A DNA stretch of 64,000 bases from an uncultured Roseobacter sp. (GCF_947492555.1 NZ_CANLNE010000003.1:372001-436000); one strand, 5' to 3'. Shown: positions 25,862 to 37,693, numbered from the stretch's first letter. Notes: generated by a model from the sequence alone, not told the origin. Program-made: numbers and translations.

Positions 25862-27037
25862 TCAGGCATTGAGCGCCCGTGCTGCGGCCATGGCTGATGA
25901 CCACGCCCATTGAAAGTTGTATCCACCCAACCAACCGGTGACATCGACCGCTTCGCCAATGAAATAAAGTCCGCGCACTGACTTTACCTCCATCGTCTGG
26001 GCGGAGAGCGCATCGGTATCGATACCGCCCAGCGTAACTTCCGCCGTGCGGTAGCCTTCGGTGCCGGTGGGTTTCAGCCGCCAGTCGGACAGGTTGTTGC
26101 AGATGCTGCCGAGGTGCTGGTCGGACTGGTCCGCGAGGTTGCCCGTCAGGTCGATTTCGTGCGCCAGATGCTCCACCAGACGCGCGGGCAGGTGGGCCGC
26201 CAGTTCCGTGGTCAGGTTGCGCCGCCCCGACTGTTTACGCTGACTGCGCAGTCTGTCCATGAGGTCAACATCCGGCAACAGATTGACGGAAACCTCGTCA
26301 CCCTCCCGCCAATAGGAGGAAGCCTGCAATATGGCCGGGCCGGAGAGGCCCCTGTGGGTGAAGAGCAGGGCTTCGTCAAAGCTCTGGTGGCCAGCCGTCA
26401 CCCGGGCCTTAGCGGACACCCCGGCAAGGTTGGTGAACCGCTCCTTGGCGAAGGTAAATGGGACCAGCGCGGGGCGGGTTTCGGTAACCGGCAGGCCGAA
26501 TTGCGCCGCCAGATCATAGGCAAGGCCCGTGGCGCCCATTTTCGGGATGGATTTCCCGCCAGTGCAGACCACGAGGTTCTTGGCGGTGATCTGCGTTGTG
26601 GTGCCGTCTGTGTCCAGGATGAATGTGAACCCATCCGGGGATTTTGCAAAACCCTGTGCCGTGGTTTGCAACCGCAGATCGACGCCGTTTTGCTGCATCA
26701 ATCCCCGGAGCATCGCGATGATCTCCTTGGCTGAGGTGTCACAAAAGAGCTGTCCCAGCGTCTTTTCATGCCAGGCGACGCCGTGACGATCCACCAGATC
26801 GATGAAGTCCCATTGCGTGTAGCGGGCCAGTGCGGATTTGGCGAAATGCGGGTTGCCGGACAGGAACGCGCCGGCGTCCGTATGGAGATTGGTGAAGTTG
26901 CATCTTCCGCCGCCGGAGATGCGGATTTTCTCCCCCGGTGACCGCGCGTGATCCACCAGCAGAATGCGCCCTTTTGCGTGGGCGGCACACATCATGCCAG
27001 CGGCACCCGCGCCTATGATTGCCGTATCAATCTGCAT
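25862..27037 (-). CDS. HI0933/BaiN-family NAD(P)/FAD-dependent oxidoreductase
   Basis: Flavoprotein of 391 residues. Starting at ATG 27037 the chain opens with the FAD-binding dinucleotide fold MQIDTAIIGAGAAGMMCA. An upstream in-frame start would put 46 residues before the Rossmann motif and is rejected. The second signature SGGGRCNFTN is diagnostic for the HI0933 (YhiN/BaiN) family, and GGKSIPKMGATG plus the C-terminal GGYNFQWAWSSAMAAARA complete the fold. The physiological substrate of most members is unknown. It sits inside the dcw cluster on the opposite strand, between murD and ftsW, so it is not part of the mur transcript. Confidence 0.88.
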   Translation of the reverse strand: MQIDTAIIGAGAAGMMCAAHAKGRILLVDHARSPGEKIRISGGGRCNFTNLHTDAGAFLSGNPHFAKSALARYTQWDFIDLVDRHGVAWHEKTLGQLFCDTSAKEIIAMLRGLMQQNGVDLRLQTTAQGFAKSPDGFTFILDTDGTTTQITAKNLVVCTGGKSIPKMGATGLAYDLAAQFGLPVTETRPALVPFTFAKERFTNLAGVSAKARVTAGHQSFDEALLFTHRGLSGPAILQASSYWREGDEVSVNLLPDVDLMDRLRSQRKQSGRRNLTTELAAHLPARLVEHLAHEIDLTGNLADQSDQHLGSICNNLSDWRLKPTGTEGYRTAEVTLGGIDTDALSAQTMEVKSVRGLYFIGEAVDVTGWLGGYNFQWAWSSAMAAARALNA

Positions 27038-27173
27038 CGCCGCCAACTGGCGTGAAAACCGAGCAATGGCAAGCCTTGAGGCTGGCGTTGCGAATGATTT
27101 CGCGCTACTGTGACGCCAGCAGACCCCGAAAAGGGGCGCATCGAGGCAGTATAGTAAGTCAAGGCAGGCACCC

Positions 27174-28343
27174 ATGACGGAAATGGTCTATGGCGCAGTT
27201 CCGGTTCGCGATGGTGAACCGATCCTTCCCAAATGGTGGCGGACAATCGACAAATGGGCGATGTCCTGCATTCTGATGCTCTTTGCCGTAGGGCTTTTGC
27301 TGGGGCTCGCGGCGTCCCCGCCACTTGCTGCTAAGAACGGGTTCGAGCCGTTTCACTATGTGCAGCGTCAGGCGGTTTTCGGCATGTTTGCCCTGGTGGC
27401 GATGATCATCACCTCCATGATGTCGCCCGTTCTGGTGCGGCGTCTGGCGGTCCTGGGCTTTATCGCCGCCTTTGTCGCCCTTGCTTTGCTGCCCTTTTTC
27501 GGCACCGATTTCGGTAAGGGGGCCGTGCGCTGGTACGGGCTCGGGTTTGCCTCCGTGCAGCCCTCTGAGTTCCTGAAACCCGCCTTCGTGATCGTGGCGG
27601 CCTGGATGATGGCCGCCTCGACGGAGCTGAACGGTCCGCCCGGCAAGACCTGGTCGCTGGCGCTCTGCGTCGCGATTGCGTCGATGCTGGTGCTGCAGCC
27701 TGATTTCGGTCAGGCCTGTCTGGTGCTGTTCAGCTGGGGTGTGATGTATTTCGTGGCCGGTGCGCCGATGGTGCTGCTGGTGGGCATGGCGGCGCTGGTC
27801 GTCTTTGGGGGCACGCTGGCCTATTCCGGGTCAGAACATTTTGCGCGGCGCATTGATGGGTTCCTGTCGCCGGAAATCGATCCGCGTACGCAGCTTGGCT
27901 ATGCCACCAACGCCATTCAGGAGGGCGGCTTTTTCGGCGTCGGCGTGGGCGAGGGGCAGGTGAAATGGTCGTTGCCCGATGCGCATACCGACTTCATCAT
28001 CGCGGTGGCCGCAGAAGAATACGGGTTGATCCTCGTGCTGGTGATCATCGCGCTTTACGCCACGGTGGTCGTGCGGTCGCTGCTGCGGCTGGTGCGCGAG
28101 CGGGACCCCTTCATCCGCCTTGCGGGCACCGGGCTTGCCTGCACGCTAGGCGTTCAGGCCATGATCAACATGGGTGTCGCGGTGCGCCTGCTGCCTGCCA
28201 AGGGCATGACATTGCCCTTCGTCAGCTATGGCGGGTCTTCGGTCATTGCCAGCGGCATCGCCGTGGGCATGCTGCTCGCCTTCACGCGGACACGACCGCA
28301 GGGCGAAATCAGCGATCTGCTGTCACGCGGGCGCGCCCCGTGA
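27174..28343 (+). CDS. ftsW: Lipid II polymerase FtsW
   Basis: SEDS-family septal peptidoglycan glycosyltransferase, partner of FtsI. 389 residues with about ten TM helices. Family landmarks are [32 protein letters not shown], the acidic periplasmic loop with the catalytic-type Asp region, [33 protein letters not shown], and [14 protein letters not shown] near the C-terminus. It starts a new tight run after the opposite-strand flavoprotein gene, and its stop overlaps the murG GTG. Confidence 0.96.
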   Translation: MTEMVYGAVPVRDGEPILPKWWRTIDKWAMSCILMLFAVGLLLGLAASPPLAAKNGFEPFHYVQRQAVFGMFALVAMIITSMMSPVLVRRLAVLGFIAAFVALALLPFFGTDFGKGAVRWYGLGFASVQPSEFLKPAFVIVAAWMMAASTELNGPPGKTWSLALCVAIASMLVLQPDFGQACLVLFSWGVMYFVAGAPMVLLVGMAALVVFGGTLAYSGSEHFARRIDGFLSPEIDPRTQLGYATNAIQEGGFFGVGVGEGQVKWSLPDAHTDFIIAVAAEEYGLILVLVIIALYATVVVRSLLRLVRERDPFIRLAGTGLACTLGVQAMINMGVAVRLLPAKGMTLPFVSYGGSSVIASGIAVGMLLAFTRTRPQGEISDLLSRGRAP

Positions 28344-29443
28344 GCGCGCAACCGCTCCTGCTGATCGCCGCAGGCGGTACCGGCGGGCATATGTTCCCCG
28401 CCCAGGCGCTGGCCGAGGCGATGTTGCATCGCGGCTGGCGGGTGAAGCTCAGCACCGATGCGCGCGGTGCGCGGTATACCCAGGGCTTCCCGCATTCCAC
28501 CGAGATCGAAGAGATCAGCAGCGCCACCTTTGCGCGGGGCGGGTTGCTGGCCAAGGCGGTGGTGGCCCCGCGCCTTGTGCTTGGGACGCTTGCCTCGATC
28601 TGGGGCTTCATGCGGGACAAGCCAGCCGTGGTTGTGGGGTTTGGCGGATATCCGACGATCCCGGCGCTCTCTGCGGCCCATCTGATGAAACTGCCCCGGA
28701 TGATCCACGAACAGAACGGCATTCTGGGCCGGGTGAACAAGGTCTTTGCTCCCCGCGTCGATGCCATCGCTTGTGGGACGTGGCCCACCGACCTGCCCGA
28801 GGGCGTCGAGGGTCAGCACACGGGTAATCCGGTACGGCGTGCCATTCTTGATCGCGCGGAGGCCGGGTACATCGCGCCGGGTGACTATCCCATGGAACTT
28901 TTGGTGATCGGCGGCTCGCAAGGGGCGCGCATCCTCAGTGATGTGATCCCACCCGCCATCGCCGCGCTGCCAATGCAGATGCTGCGCAACATCCGGGTGA
29001 GCCATCAGGCGCGGGAGGAAGATCTGGAGCGGGTCGCGGGTTTCTACGCCGAACACGGGATCAACGCCGACGTGCAGGTTTTTTTCAACGATGTGCCGCG
29101 TCGCATGACCGAAGCACAGCTGGTGATCAGCCGGGCAGGGGCGTCATCCGTGGCTGATCTGTCGGTCATCGGGCGCCCGTCCATCCTCATCCCCTATGCC
29201 GCGGCAACAGGCGATCACCAGACCGCCAATGCCCGCGGATTGGTGCAGGCGGGCGGGGCGATCATGATCCCGGAAAGCCGTTTGAACGTAGATGCCGTTG
29301 CGGAACATATCCTGACGGTGCTGGACAATCCGGATGCCGCCATGCACATGGCGCGCGCCGCTGCCGGATTCGGCAAGCCGGACGCCACGGAGGCACTGGT
29401 GGAGATGGTCGAGCAGCTGGCAGAAAAAGGGCAAAGCACATGA
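28340..29443 (+). CDS. murG: Lipid II synthase MurG (GlcNAc transferase)
   Basis: Peripheral membrane GT28 glycosyltransferase that adds GlcNAc to lipid I. The start is GTG 28340 within the GTGA overlap with ftsW, giving 367 residues. N-terminal glycine loop [37 protein letters not shown], then the C-domain GGSQGAR and the UDP-binding [23 protein letters not shown] followed by TGDHQTANA. An in-frame reading open for 125 codons upstream overlaps ftsW and is not used. Its stop overlaps the murC start by four bases. Confidence 0.96.
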   Translation: MSAQPLLLIAAGGTGGHMFPAQALAEAMLHRGWRVKLSTDARGARYTQGFPHSTEIEEISSATFARGGLLAKAVVAPRLVLGTLASIWGFMRDKPAVVVGFGGYPTIPALSAAHLMKLPRMIHEQNGILGRVNKVFAPRVDAIACGTWPTDLPEGVEGQHTGNPVRRAILDRAEAGYIAPGDYPMELLVIGGSQGARILSDVIPPAIAALPMQMLRNIRVSHQAREEDLERVAGFYAEHGINADVQVFFNDVPRRMTEAQLVISRAGASSVADLSVIGRPSILIPYAAATGDHQTANARGLVQAGGAIMIPESRLNVDAVAEHILTVLDNPDAAMHMARAAAGFGKPDATEALVEMVEQLAEKGQST

Positions 29444-30846
29444 GCGCAGCAACCAAACTGCCCGGCGACGTCGGGCCTATCCACTTTGTTGGCATTGGCG
29501 GCATTGGCATGTCGGGCATCGCCGAGGTGCTGCTGAATCATGGTTATACCGTGCAGGGCTCTGATCTCAAATCCTCCCCGATCACCCGGCGGCTCGAAGA
29601 GTTGGGCGCGCATGTCTTTGAAGGGCAGCGCGCCGAGAACATCGCAAATGCCGAGGTTGTCGTGATCTCCAGCGCGATCAAACCCGGCAATGCCGAACTT
29701 GATGCCGCGCGGTCGCAGGGTCTGCCAATTGTCAGACGGGCGGAGATGCTGGCGGAGCTGATGCGCCTGAAATCCAACATCGCCGTGGCGGGCACCCACG
29801 GCAAGACGACGACGACGACGATGGTGGCAACGCTGCTCGATGCCGGTCAATTCGACCCCACGGTGGTGAATGGCGGGATCATCCACGCCTATGGCTCCAA
29901 TGCGCGGGCGGGCGAGGGCGAATGGATGGTGGTGGAGGCCGACGAGAGTGACGGCACCTTCAACCGGCTGCCCGCGACCATCGCCATCGTCACCAACATC
30001 GACCCCGAGCACATGGAGCATTGGGGCGATTTCGACACGCTGCGGCAGGGGTTTCTGGATTTCGTCTCCAACATCCCGTTCTACGGGGTCGCGGTCTGCT
30101 GCACCGATCATGCAGAGGTGCAGGCGCTGGTGGGCAAGATCACCGACCGCCGCGTCGTGACCTATGGGTTCAATGCGCAGGCCGACGTGCGCGCAACCAA
30201 TCTCACCTATAAAAACGGCATCGCGCATTTCGATGTGGCGCTGCAGGCCGAGGATATCCTGATCGAAGGCTGCACCCTGCCGATGCCGGGGGATCACAAT
30301 GTCTCCAATGCGCTTTCCGCGATTGCCGTGGCCCGACATCTGGGCATGAAAGGCGAGCAGATTCGCGACGCGTTAGCCAAGTTTGGCGGCGTTAACCGGC
30401 GCTTCACCCGCGTGGGCGAAGTTAGTGGCGTGACGATCATTGATGACTATGGCCACCACCCGGTTGAAATCGCTGCGGTGCTGAAAGCGGCGCGGCAGGC
30501 GACCGACGGCCGCGTGATTGCCGTGCACCAGCCGCACCGCTACACGCGGCTCTCTGGTCTTTTCGATGACTTTTGTGCCTGTTTCAACGACGCCGACGTA
30601 GTCGGCATTGCCGAAGTCTACGGTGCCGGGGAGGACCCCATCGAGGGCGCCAGCCGAGATGATCTGGTCGCAGGCCTTATTCGTCACGGTCACCGCCATG
30701 CCCGTGCCGTCGTCGGCGAAGACGATCTGGAACGGCTGGTGCGCGAACAGGCGCGGCCCGGGGACATGGTTGTCTGCCTCGGTGCCGGTACCATCAGCAC
30801 ATGGGCCAATGGCTTGCCCGACCGTCTGCGCAAAGGGGCCGCCTGA
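29440..30846 (+). CDS. murC: UDP-MurNAc:L-alanine ligase MurC
   Basis: First amino-acid-adding ligase of the stem peptide. 468 residues with the UDP-binding N-motif [16 protein letters not shown]-loop [35 protein letters not shown], and the C-domain [25 protein letters not shown] and HQPHRYTR. It is coupled to murG (ATGA overlap), and the next small membrane gene begins in its stop codon. Confidence 0.97.
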   Translation: MSAATKLPGDVGPIHFVGIGGIGMSGIAEVLLNHGYTVQGSDLKSSPITRRLEELGAHVFEGQRAENIANAEVVVISSAIKPGNAELDAARSQGLPIVRRAEMLAELMRLKSNIAVAGTHGKTTTTTMVATLLDAGQFDPTVVNGGIIHAYGSNARAGEGEWMVVEADESDGTFNRLPATIAIVTNIDPEHMEHWGDFDTLRQGFLDFVSNIPFYGVAVCCTDHAEVQALVGKITDRRVVTYGFNAQADVRATNLTYKNGIAHFDVALQAEDILIEGCTLPMPGDHNVSNALSAIAVARHLGMKGEQIRDALAKFGGVNRRFTRVGEVSGVTIIDDYGHHPVEIAAVLKAARQATDGRVIAVHQPHRYTRLSGLFDDFCACFNDADVVGIAEVYGAGEDPIEGASRDDLVAGLIRHGHRHARAVVGEDDLERLVREQARPGDMVVCLGAGTISTWANGLPDRLRKGAA

Positions 30847-31094
30847 TGCTGCTCTGGGTCTGCATCGCGTGGGTCTTCGCCTCCGCCCTGGTGGCGATGC
30901 TGCCGATGCGCCATCAATACATCCCCGGTGTGGCTCTCCTGATCGCCGCCCCTGGCCTGATCCTCTGGATCGGCTTTGACGTCAGCTGGTGGGCTGCGGC
31001 CCTCGCGCTTTTTGCTTTTGTATCCATGTTTCGTAATCCGCTGCGTTATTTTCTGGCCCGGGCCCGTGGCGAAAGACCGGAGATCCCGAAATGA
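30846..31094 (+). CDS. DUF2484-type small membrane protein (copy 1)
   Basis: 82-residue protein with three predicted hydrophobic helices and a basic C-terminal tail (FRNPLRYFLARARGERPEIPK). The ATG overlaps the murC stop (TGATG), and its own stop overlaps the next gene (ATGA), so it is translationally coupled into the mur operon. It looks like a member of DUF2484, a family I associate with Rhodobacterales. It is similar in layout to its downstream neighbour (an early Leu-Trp with Ala-rich helix, a mid-helix after a Pro, a C-terminal R-x-P-x-x-Y motif), suggesting an old tandem duplication. Function is unknown; the position suggests a wall or division role. Confidence 0.75.
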   Translation: MLLWVCIAWVFASALVAMLPMRHQYIPGVALLIAAPGLILWIGFDVSWWAAALALFAFVSMFRNPLRYFLARARGERPEIPK

Positions 31095-31339
31095 GCTTCC
31101 CCCTCATTCTGGCCGCGCTCTGGGCCGTGGTGGCCAATGTACTGGCCATGACCCCCAGCAAGGACCACCATTGGCGCAACGCCTATATGTTGATCGCCAT
31201 CGGCATTCCGATCGTGGGCTATGTCACGTGGTTGCATGGGCCCTGGCTCGGCTTGCTGGTCATGGCGGGCGGGGTGTCGGTGCTGCGCTGGCCGGTGATC
31301 TATCTGGGGCGCTGGATCAAACGCCGGACCTTGCGTTAG
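31091..31339 (+). CDS. DUF2484-type small membrane protein (copy 2)
   Basis: 82-residue membrane protein with an N-terminal hydrophobic helix (FPLILAALWAVVANVLAM), a conserved-looking TPSKDHHWRNAYMLI segment, a third helix (LGLLVMAGGVSVLRWPVIYLG) and a basic end. It shares the length and C-terminal R-W-P-x-x-Y pattern with copy 1. It is coupled to copy 1 by a four-base overlap and followed by murB after 9 bases. No catalytic motif is seen. Small size and coupling suggest an accessory subunit or scaffold for neighbouring enzymes, but that is inference. Confidence 0.78.
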   Translation: MSFPLILAALWAVVANVLAMTPSKDHHWRNAYMLIAIGIPIVGYVTWLHGPWLGLLVMAGGVSVLRWPVIYLGRWIKRRTLR

Positions 31340-31348
31340 GCTCCCACC

Positions 31349-32266
31349 ATGACAGATATGCCTGACGTCCGCGGCCGCCTGACGCCAAACCGGTCCCTGA
31401 GCGATCTGACATGGCTGCGCGTCGGAGGGCCGGCGGACTGGCTTTTTCAACCTGCCGACCTGCAGGACCTGAGCGACTTTCTGGCCGCCTTGCCACGTGA
31501 GATTAACGTTTTCCCCATGGGTGTCGGCTCCAACCTGATCGTGCGCGATGGCGGGTTGCGCGCCGTGGTGATCCGTCTTGGGCGTGGCTTCAACGGGATC
31601 GAGGTGACGGACGGCCTTGTGATCGCCGGGGCCGCCGCTCTGGATGCCCATGTAGCAAAAAAGGCTGCGGATGCCGGGCGCGATCTGACGTTCCTGCGGA
31701 CAATTCCGGGCAGCATCGGCGGTGCAGTGCGGATGAATGCGGGCTGCTATGGCAGCTACACGGCGGATGTGCTGGTCGAAGCGCAGGCCGTGACGCGTGA
31801 GGGTGAGATCATCACACTGCGGCCAGACGATCTGCGCTTTGCCTACCGTCAGAGCCAGGTGCCCGAGGGCTGCGTCCTGACACAGGCCACGTTTGCCGCC
31901 CACAAGGGCGATCCCGCAGAATTACACGCGCGCATGGCTGATCAGATCGCCAAGCGTGACGCAACCCAGCCCACGAAAGACCGCAGCGCCGGGTCGACCT
32001 TTCGTAATCCGGCGGGGTTTTCGTCCACCGGGCGGGCGGATGACGTGCATGATCTCAAGGCGTGGAAAGTCATTGACGATGCTGGCCTGCGCGGGGCGCA
32101 GCTTGGCGGCGCCCAGATGAGCGAGAAACACTCCAATTTCCTGATCAACACCGGGGGCGCCACCGCGGCGGATCTGGAAGGATTGGGGGAAGCGGTGCGA
32201 AAAAAGGTTTACGCCCAAAGCGGTATCACGCTAGAATGGGAAATCATGCGCGTGGGCGAGAATTAA
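31349..32266 (+). CDS. murB: UDP-N-acetylenolpyruvoylglucosamine reductase MurB
   Basis: FAD enzyme reducing UDP-GlcNAc-enolpyruvate to UDP-MurNAc. 305 residues with [16 protein letters not shown], the FAD-binding [42 protein letters not shown], and the C-terminal SAGSTFRNP (catalytic Ser region) and [14 protein letters not shown]. This is the type II-like short form. A 118-bp gap to ddl holds a small perfect hairpin (TTAAGG/CCTTAA) but no gene. Confidence 0.96.
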   Translation: MTDMPDVRGRLTPNRSLSDLTWLRVGGPADWLFQPADLQDLSDFLAALPREINVFPMGVGSNLIVRDGGLRAVVIRLGRGFNGIEVTDGLVIAGAAALDAHVAKKAADAGRDLTFLRTIPGSIGGAVRMNAGCYGSYTADVLVEAQAVTREGEIITLRPDDLRFAYRQSQVPEGCVLTQATFAAHKGDPAELHARMADQIAKRDATQPTKDRSAGSTFRNPAGFSSTGRADDVHDLKAWKVIDDAGLRGAQLGGAQMSEKHSNFLINTGGATAADLEGLGEAVRKKVYAQSGITLEWEIMRVGEN

Positions 32267-32384
32267 GGTTTCCTTAACCACGATCCCGCCAGACTGCATG
32301 CAGAAAAAACGACGGTGAACCGGCGCAAAAGTCGGACCAAAACAACGAAGAACGGGCCCCAGAGGTCTGGTAAAGAGGCACCAA

Positions 32385-33305
32385 GTGGGTCAGTCGAGCA
32401 GGACACCCCAACGTGTGGCGGTATTGATGGGCGGCCCTTCGGCTGAGCGCGAAGTGTCTCTGTCAAGTGGGCAAGCCTGTGCTGCCGCGCTGCGGGGAGA
32501 AGGATTTGAGGTGATCGAGGTCGATGCGGGCCGCGATCTCTGTACCGTTCTGGCGGAACTCAACCCGGATGCTGTTCTGAATTGCCTGCACGGGCGCTGG
32601 GGCGAGGATGGCTGCGTGCAGGGGCTGCTGGAGTGGATCGGCATGCCCTATTCCCATTCCGGTGTGCTGTCTTCTGCCCTGGCTCTGGACAAACAACGCA
32701 GCAAGGCGGCCTTTGCCGCGGCGGGTCTGCCGACGGTCCCCAGCATTCTGGTCCCCTCAGCCGAGGTGCGCAGCCGCCATGTCATGCCGCCGCCCTATGT
32801 GGTGAAGCCCAACAACGAAGGCTCGTCTGTCGGCATCTATCTTGTGCATGAAGACAGCAACGGCCCGCCGCAACTGGCAGCAGACATGCCGGAACAGGTG
32901 ATGGTCGAGGCCTTCGCGCCGGGGCGTGAGTTGACGACCACCGTTCTGGGGGATCGGGCGCTGACAGTCACGGATATCCTGACCGATGGTTGGTACGACT
33001 ACGATGCGAAATACAAACCCGGCGGGTCGCGGCACGTGGTGCCTGCGGACGTGCCGAAGGAGATTTTTGACCTCTGCATGGACTATGCCCTGCGGGCGCA
33101 CAGCACGTTGGGATGCCGGGGCGTGAGCCGCACCGACTTCCGCTGGGATGAAAGCAAGGGCACGGCGGGGCTGATCCTGCTGGAAACCAATACGCAGCCC
33201 GGTATGACCGCGACGTCGCTGACACCGGAGCAGGCGCAGGCCTGCGGTATGAGCTTTGGGCAGCTTTGCACCTGGATGGTGGAGGATGCCTCATGCGATC
33301 GCTGA
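32385..33305 (+). CDS. ddl: D-alanine-D-alanine ligase
   Basis: ATP-grasp ligase making the D-Ala-D-Ala used by MurF. 306 residues, GTG start. N-domain VAVLMGGPSAEREVSLSSG, LNCLHGRWGEDG, YSHSGVLSSALALDK, then the ATP-grasp core VVKPNNEGSSVG, DAKYKPGGSRHV, CRGVSRTDFRWD and LLETNTQPGMTATSL. The ftsQ start lies inside its 3' end. A single ddl copy is visible in the window. Confidence 0.97.
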   Translation: MGQSSRTPQRVAVLMGGPSAEREVSLSSGQACAAALRGEGFEVIEVDAGRDLCTVLAELNPDAVLNCLHGRWGEDGCVQGLLEWIGMPYSHSGVLSSALALDKQRSKAAFAAAGLPTVPSILVPSAEVRSRHVMPPPYVVKPNNEGSSVGIYLVHEDSNGPPQLAADMPEQVMVEAFAPGRELTTTVLGDRALTVTDILTDGWYDYDAKYKPGGSRHVVPADVPKEIFDLCMDYALRAHSTLGCRGVSRTDFRWDESKGTAGLILLETNTQPGMTATSLTPEQAQACGMSFGQLCTWMVEDASCDR

Positions 33306-34168
33306 TGTCTCGCAAGCCGGGACCTTGCGATCCCGCACCCTCCCGCTGGGCTTGGCGGATGCAGCGGCTGATGCTCACGCCCGCATTCCTGCTGATGTTG
33401 CGTGCAGGCGTGCCGATGGCGCTGACATTCGGGGCCGCCACATGGTGGCTGTCCGAGGACGCCAACCGCCAGATGATCCGCGACACGGTCGCCGAGGCCC
33501 GCGCCAGTTTCGAGACGCGGCCTGAATTCATGGTGCAGCTGATGGCGATTGACGGCGGCGACGATGCACTTGCACAGGACATTCGCGAGATCGTGCCGCT
33601 GGATTTCCCGATCAGCTCTTTCGACCTCGACCTGACCGATATCCGGAACACGATCGCCGGGCTCGCGCCGGTCAAGACGGTGGGCGTGCGCATCCGTCCC
33701 GGCGGGGTGCTGCAGGTCGATGTCACACCGCGTACGCCGGTTGCCATCTGGCGCAGCCGCGAGGGCCTGACCCTGATCGACATCACCGGCGCGCATTTGG
33801 GCAAACTTGACAAGCGCATGGATCGGCCTGACCTGCTGGTCATCGCGGGCGAGGGCGCGGAAGGCGACGTGAAAGAAGCGCTCAATCTCTACCGGGCGGC
33901 CGCCCCTCTTGGGGTCCGGTTGCGCGGCATCGTGCGCATGGGTGCGCGTCGCTGGGACGTGGTGCTGGACCGGGGTCAGCGGATTCTGCTGCCGGAGCAG
34001 GGGGCGGTTGAGGCGCTCGAACGGGTGATTGCACTGGACGCGGCCGAGGATGTGCTCGGGCGTGATGTGGTGCGGGTTGATATGCGCCTTGGCACGCGCC
34101 CGACGGTGCAGATGAGCGAACAGGCGGCCACGCTGTGGTGGGAAATAAAGAAGGTTTCGGGGCAGTAG
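33293..34168 (+). CDS. ftsQ: Cell division protein FtsQ
   Basis: Bitopic divisome protein. ATG 33293 (13 bases inside ddl) is chosen because GGAGG lies seven bases upstream; an in-frame ATG nine codons earlier lacks such a site. 291 residues: basic cytoplasmic N-terminus, TM about 36-55 (LLMLRAGVPMALTFGAATWWL), a POTRA-type domain about 75-145 (FPISSFDLDLTDIRNTIAGLAPVKTVGVRIRPGG), and the beta domain to the C-terminus. It is expected to recruit FtsL/FtsB-type partners to the septum. ftsA follows within a few bases. Confidence 0.93.
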   Translation: MRSLMSRKPGPCDPAPSRWAWRMQRLMLTPAFLLMLRAGVPMALTFGAATWWLSEDANRQMIRDTVAEARASFETRPEFMVQLMAIDGGDDALAQDIREIVPLDFPISSFDLDLTDIRNTIAGLAPVKTVGVRIRPGGVLQVDVTPRTPVAIWRSREGLTLIDITGAHLGKLDKRMDRPDLLVIAGEGAEGDVKEALNLYRAAAPLGVRLRGIVRMGARRWDVVLDRGQRILLPEQGAVEALERVIALDAAEDVLGRDVVRVDMRLGTRPTVQMSEQAATLWWEIKKVSGQ

Positions 34169-34170
34169 GA

Positions 34171-35505
34171 ATGATGGACTTATACGAAAGCCAGCGCCAG
34201 ATGCGCAACATGCGCAAAGCGGCCATGCAGCGCGGTGTGGTGGCCATTCTGGACGTGGGCAGCTCCAAAATCTCCTGTCTTGTGCTGCGCTTTGACGGCA
34301 CCGGCGATCTGGGTGAAGAGGGCGAAATCGGGTCGCTCGCCGGGCAGTCGCAGTTCCGGGTGATCGGTGCGGCCACCACCCGTTCGCGCGGCGTGCGTTT
34401 CGGCGAGATCCACGCCATGCAGGAGACGGAGCGGGCCATTCGCACCGCCCTGCAAGGCGCGCAGAAGATGGCGGGCATCCGGGTCGATCACGTCATCGCC
34501 TGCTTTGCCGGGGCCGATCCCCGGTCTTACGGGCTTGATGCTCAGGTCGATCTCGACGGGCAGGCAGTGGATGAACAGGACGTGGCGCGGGCGCTTGCTG
34601 CCTGCGATGTGCCTGACTACGGCGTGGGTCGTGAAGTGCTGCACGCGCAGCCGGTGAATTTCGCGCTGGATCATCGCTCGGGCCTCAGCGATCCGCGCGG
34701 CCAGCTGGGCAATGCACTGTCTGTCGATATGCACATGCTGACGGTCGATGGCTCGGCGGTGCAGCACCTGGCGCATTGCATCAAACGCTGCGATCTGGAA
34801 CTCGCAGGCATCGCCTCGTCGGCCTATGTCAGCGGCATCGCGGCGCTGGTGGAGGATGAACAGGAGTTGGGTGCCGCCTGCATCGATCTCGGCGGCGGCG
34901 CCACGGGCGTGTCGATCTTCATCAAGAAGCACATGATCTTTGCGGATACCGTGCGGATGGGCGGGGATCATGTGACGGGTGACATTTCCATGGGCCTCCA
35001 GGTGCCCATGTCCATGGCCGAACGGATCAAGACCATGCACGGCGGTGTGCATGCGACCGGTATGGACGACCGTGAGATGATCGAGATTGGCGGCGACACC
35101 GGCGACTTCGAACATGACCGTCGCACCGCCAGCCGTGCCGAGGTCATCGGCATCATGCGTCCCCGTGTCGAGGAAATTCTCGAAGAGGTGCGGGCCCGTC
35201 TGGACGCGGCCGGGTTTGATCATCTGCCCAGCCAACAGATTGTGCTGACAGGTGGGGGCAGTCAGATACCCGGACTCGACGGGTTGGCCAGCAAGATCCT
35301 TGGGCAACAGGTGCGTCTGGGCCGTCCTCTGCGGGTGCACGGGCTGCCGCAGGTCGCGACCGGCCCCAGCTTTGCCTCGGTGGTTGGCCTCACACTTTTC
35401 GCCGCCCACCCACAAGACGAGTGGTGGGATTTCGATATCCCGGCGGAACGCTATCCGAACCGGTCACTCAAACGCGCGGTCCGCTGGTTTCGCGATAACT
35501 GGTAA
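34171..35505 (+). CDS. ftsA: Cell division protein FtsA
   Basis: Actin-fold ATPase that anchors FtsZ to the membrane. The start is taken at ATG 34171, just after the ftsQ stop, with a second ATG next to it; an upstream ATG inside ftsQ is less likely. 444 residues with the phosphate loop LDVGSSKISC, a 1C domain, DLGGGATGVSIF, and VLTGGGSQIPGLDGLASKIL. The C-terminus SLKRAVRWFRDNW is the amphipathic membrane-targeting helix. A 367-bp gap then precedes ftsZ. Confidence 0.95.
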   Translation: MMDLYESQRQMRNMRKAAMQRGVVAILDVGSSKISCLVLRFDGTGDLGEEGEIGSLAGQSQFRVIGAATTRSRGVRFGEIHAMQETERAIRTALQGAQKMAGIRVDHVIACFAGADPRSYGLDAQVDLDGQAVDEQDVARALAACDVPDYGVGREVLHAQPVNFALDHRSGLSDPRGQLGNALSVDMHMLTVDGSAVQHLAHCIKRCDLELAGIASSAYVSGIAALVEDEQELGAACIDLGGGATGVSIFIKKHMIFADTVRMGGDHVTGDISMGLQVPMSMAERIKTMHGGVHATGMDDREMIEIGGDTGDFEHDRRTASRAEVIGIMRPRVEEILEEVRARLDAAGFDHLPSQQIVLTGGGSQIPGLDGLASKILGQQVRLGRPLRVHGLPQVATGPSFASVVGLTLFAAHPQDEWWDFDIPAERYPNRSLKRAVRWFRDNW

Positions 35506-35872
35506 GGGCACGGCAATACGAATCACGGTGACGTAGCCCATGCGCTATGGTACCTTTCAAGCAAGGCCCGCGAGAGGCCCCAAGGCGACCGAGCAGTCGT
35601 CAGACATTGTGAGAATTGGCGCGCGAGTCGCGCATCGGGTGCTTCGCACCCGACCGAATCCTTTACGCGTTTTCTAGTGTTGGTTGCGCGCTGTTGCGCG
35701 ACATCTTGCCAAAGACTACCGCTAGCAGGGGTTTGACGCCGTTTTCAGCCCATATTTTGTGTCGAAATGATGTTTTTTACGTGACGCTTCGGCGCTCAAA
35801 GGGTAGTGTCAGCCCTGAATAGGCACCAAAAACACCCGTGAATGCGGGGCAGCAGCACAGGCGGATTGTATT
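35506..35872. promoter_or_regulatory. ftsA-ftsZ intergenic region with paired hairpins
   Basis: There is no gene in this 367-bp gap, which probably carries a dedicated ftsZ promoter. Two hairpins lie back to back: GCGCG/CGCGC (35621-35633) and a perfect 8-bp TCGGGTGC/GCACCCGA with TTC loop (35635-35653). Neither is followed by a T-run, so processing or weak pausing is more likely than full termination. Two GANTC sites (GAATC at 35519 and 35656), the CcrM methylation sequence, occur here, but such sites also arise by chance. Confidence 0.45.
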
Positions 35873-37486
<1,614 letters not shown>

Positions 37487-37504
37487 TCTCTTCACGAATT
37501 TGCA

Positions 37505-37540
37505 AAAACGGGTCGCTTCTTTGCGGCCCGTTTTCTTTTG
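37505..37540 (+). terminator. Terminator of the dcw cluster after ftsZ
   Basis: The stem AAAACGGG/CCCGTTTT, with an inner CGC/GCG pairing, is followed by CTTTTG. It starts 18 bases past the ftsZ stop and closes the mur-fts transcript, so lpxC needs its own promoter. Confidence 0.88.
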
Positions 37541-37693
37541 TAATCAGCATCTTAACGTGGTGCAGGCGCCTTTGTGCCTAAATGTAACAGATGTGTTTCA
37601 GTCCGTTGCAAAGATTGAGTTGAGCCTCATAGGTTCAATCCATAGGTACGGGTTCAACAGGACCGGAGGGTCCGTGGGTTTTGTGGGGCTATT

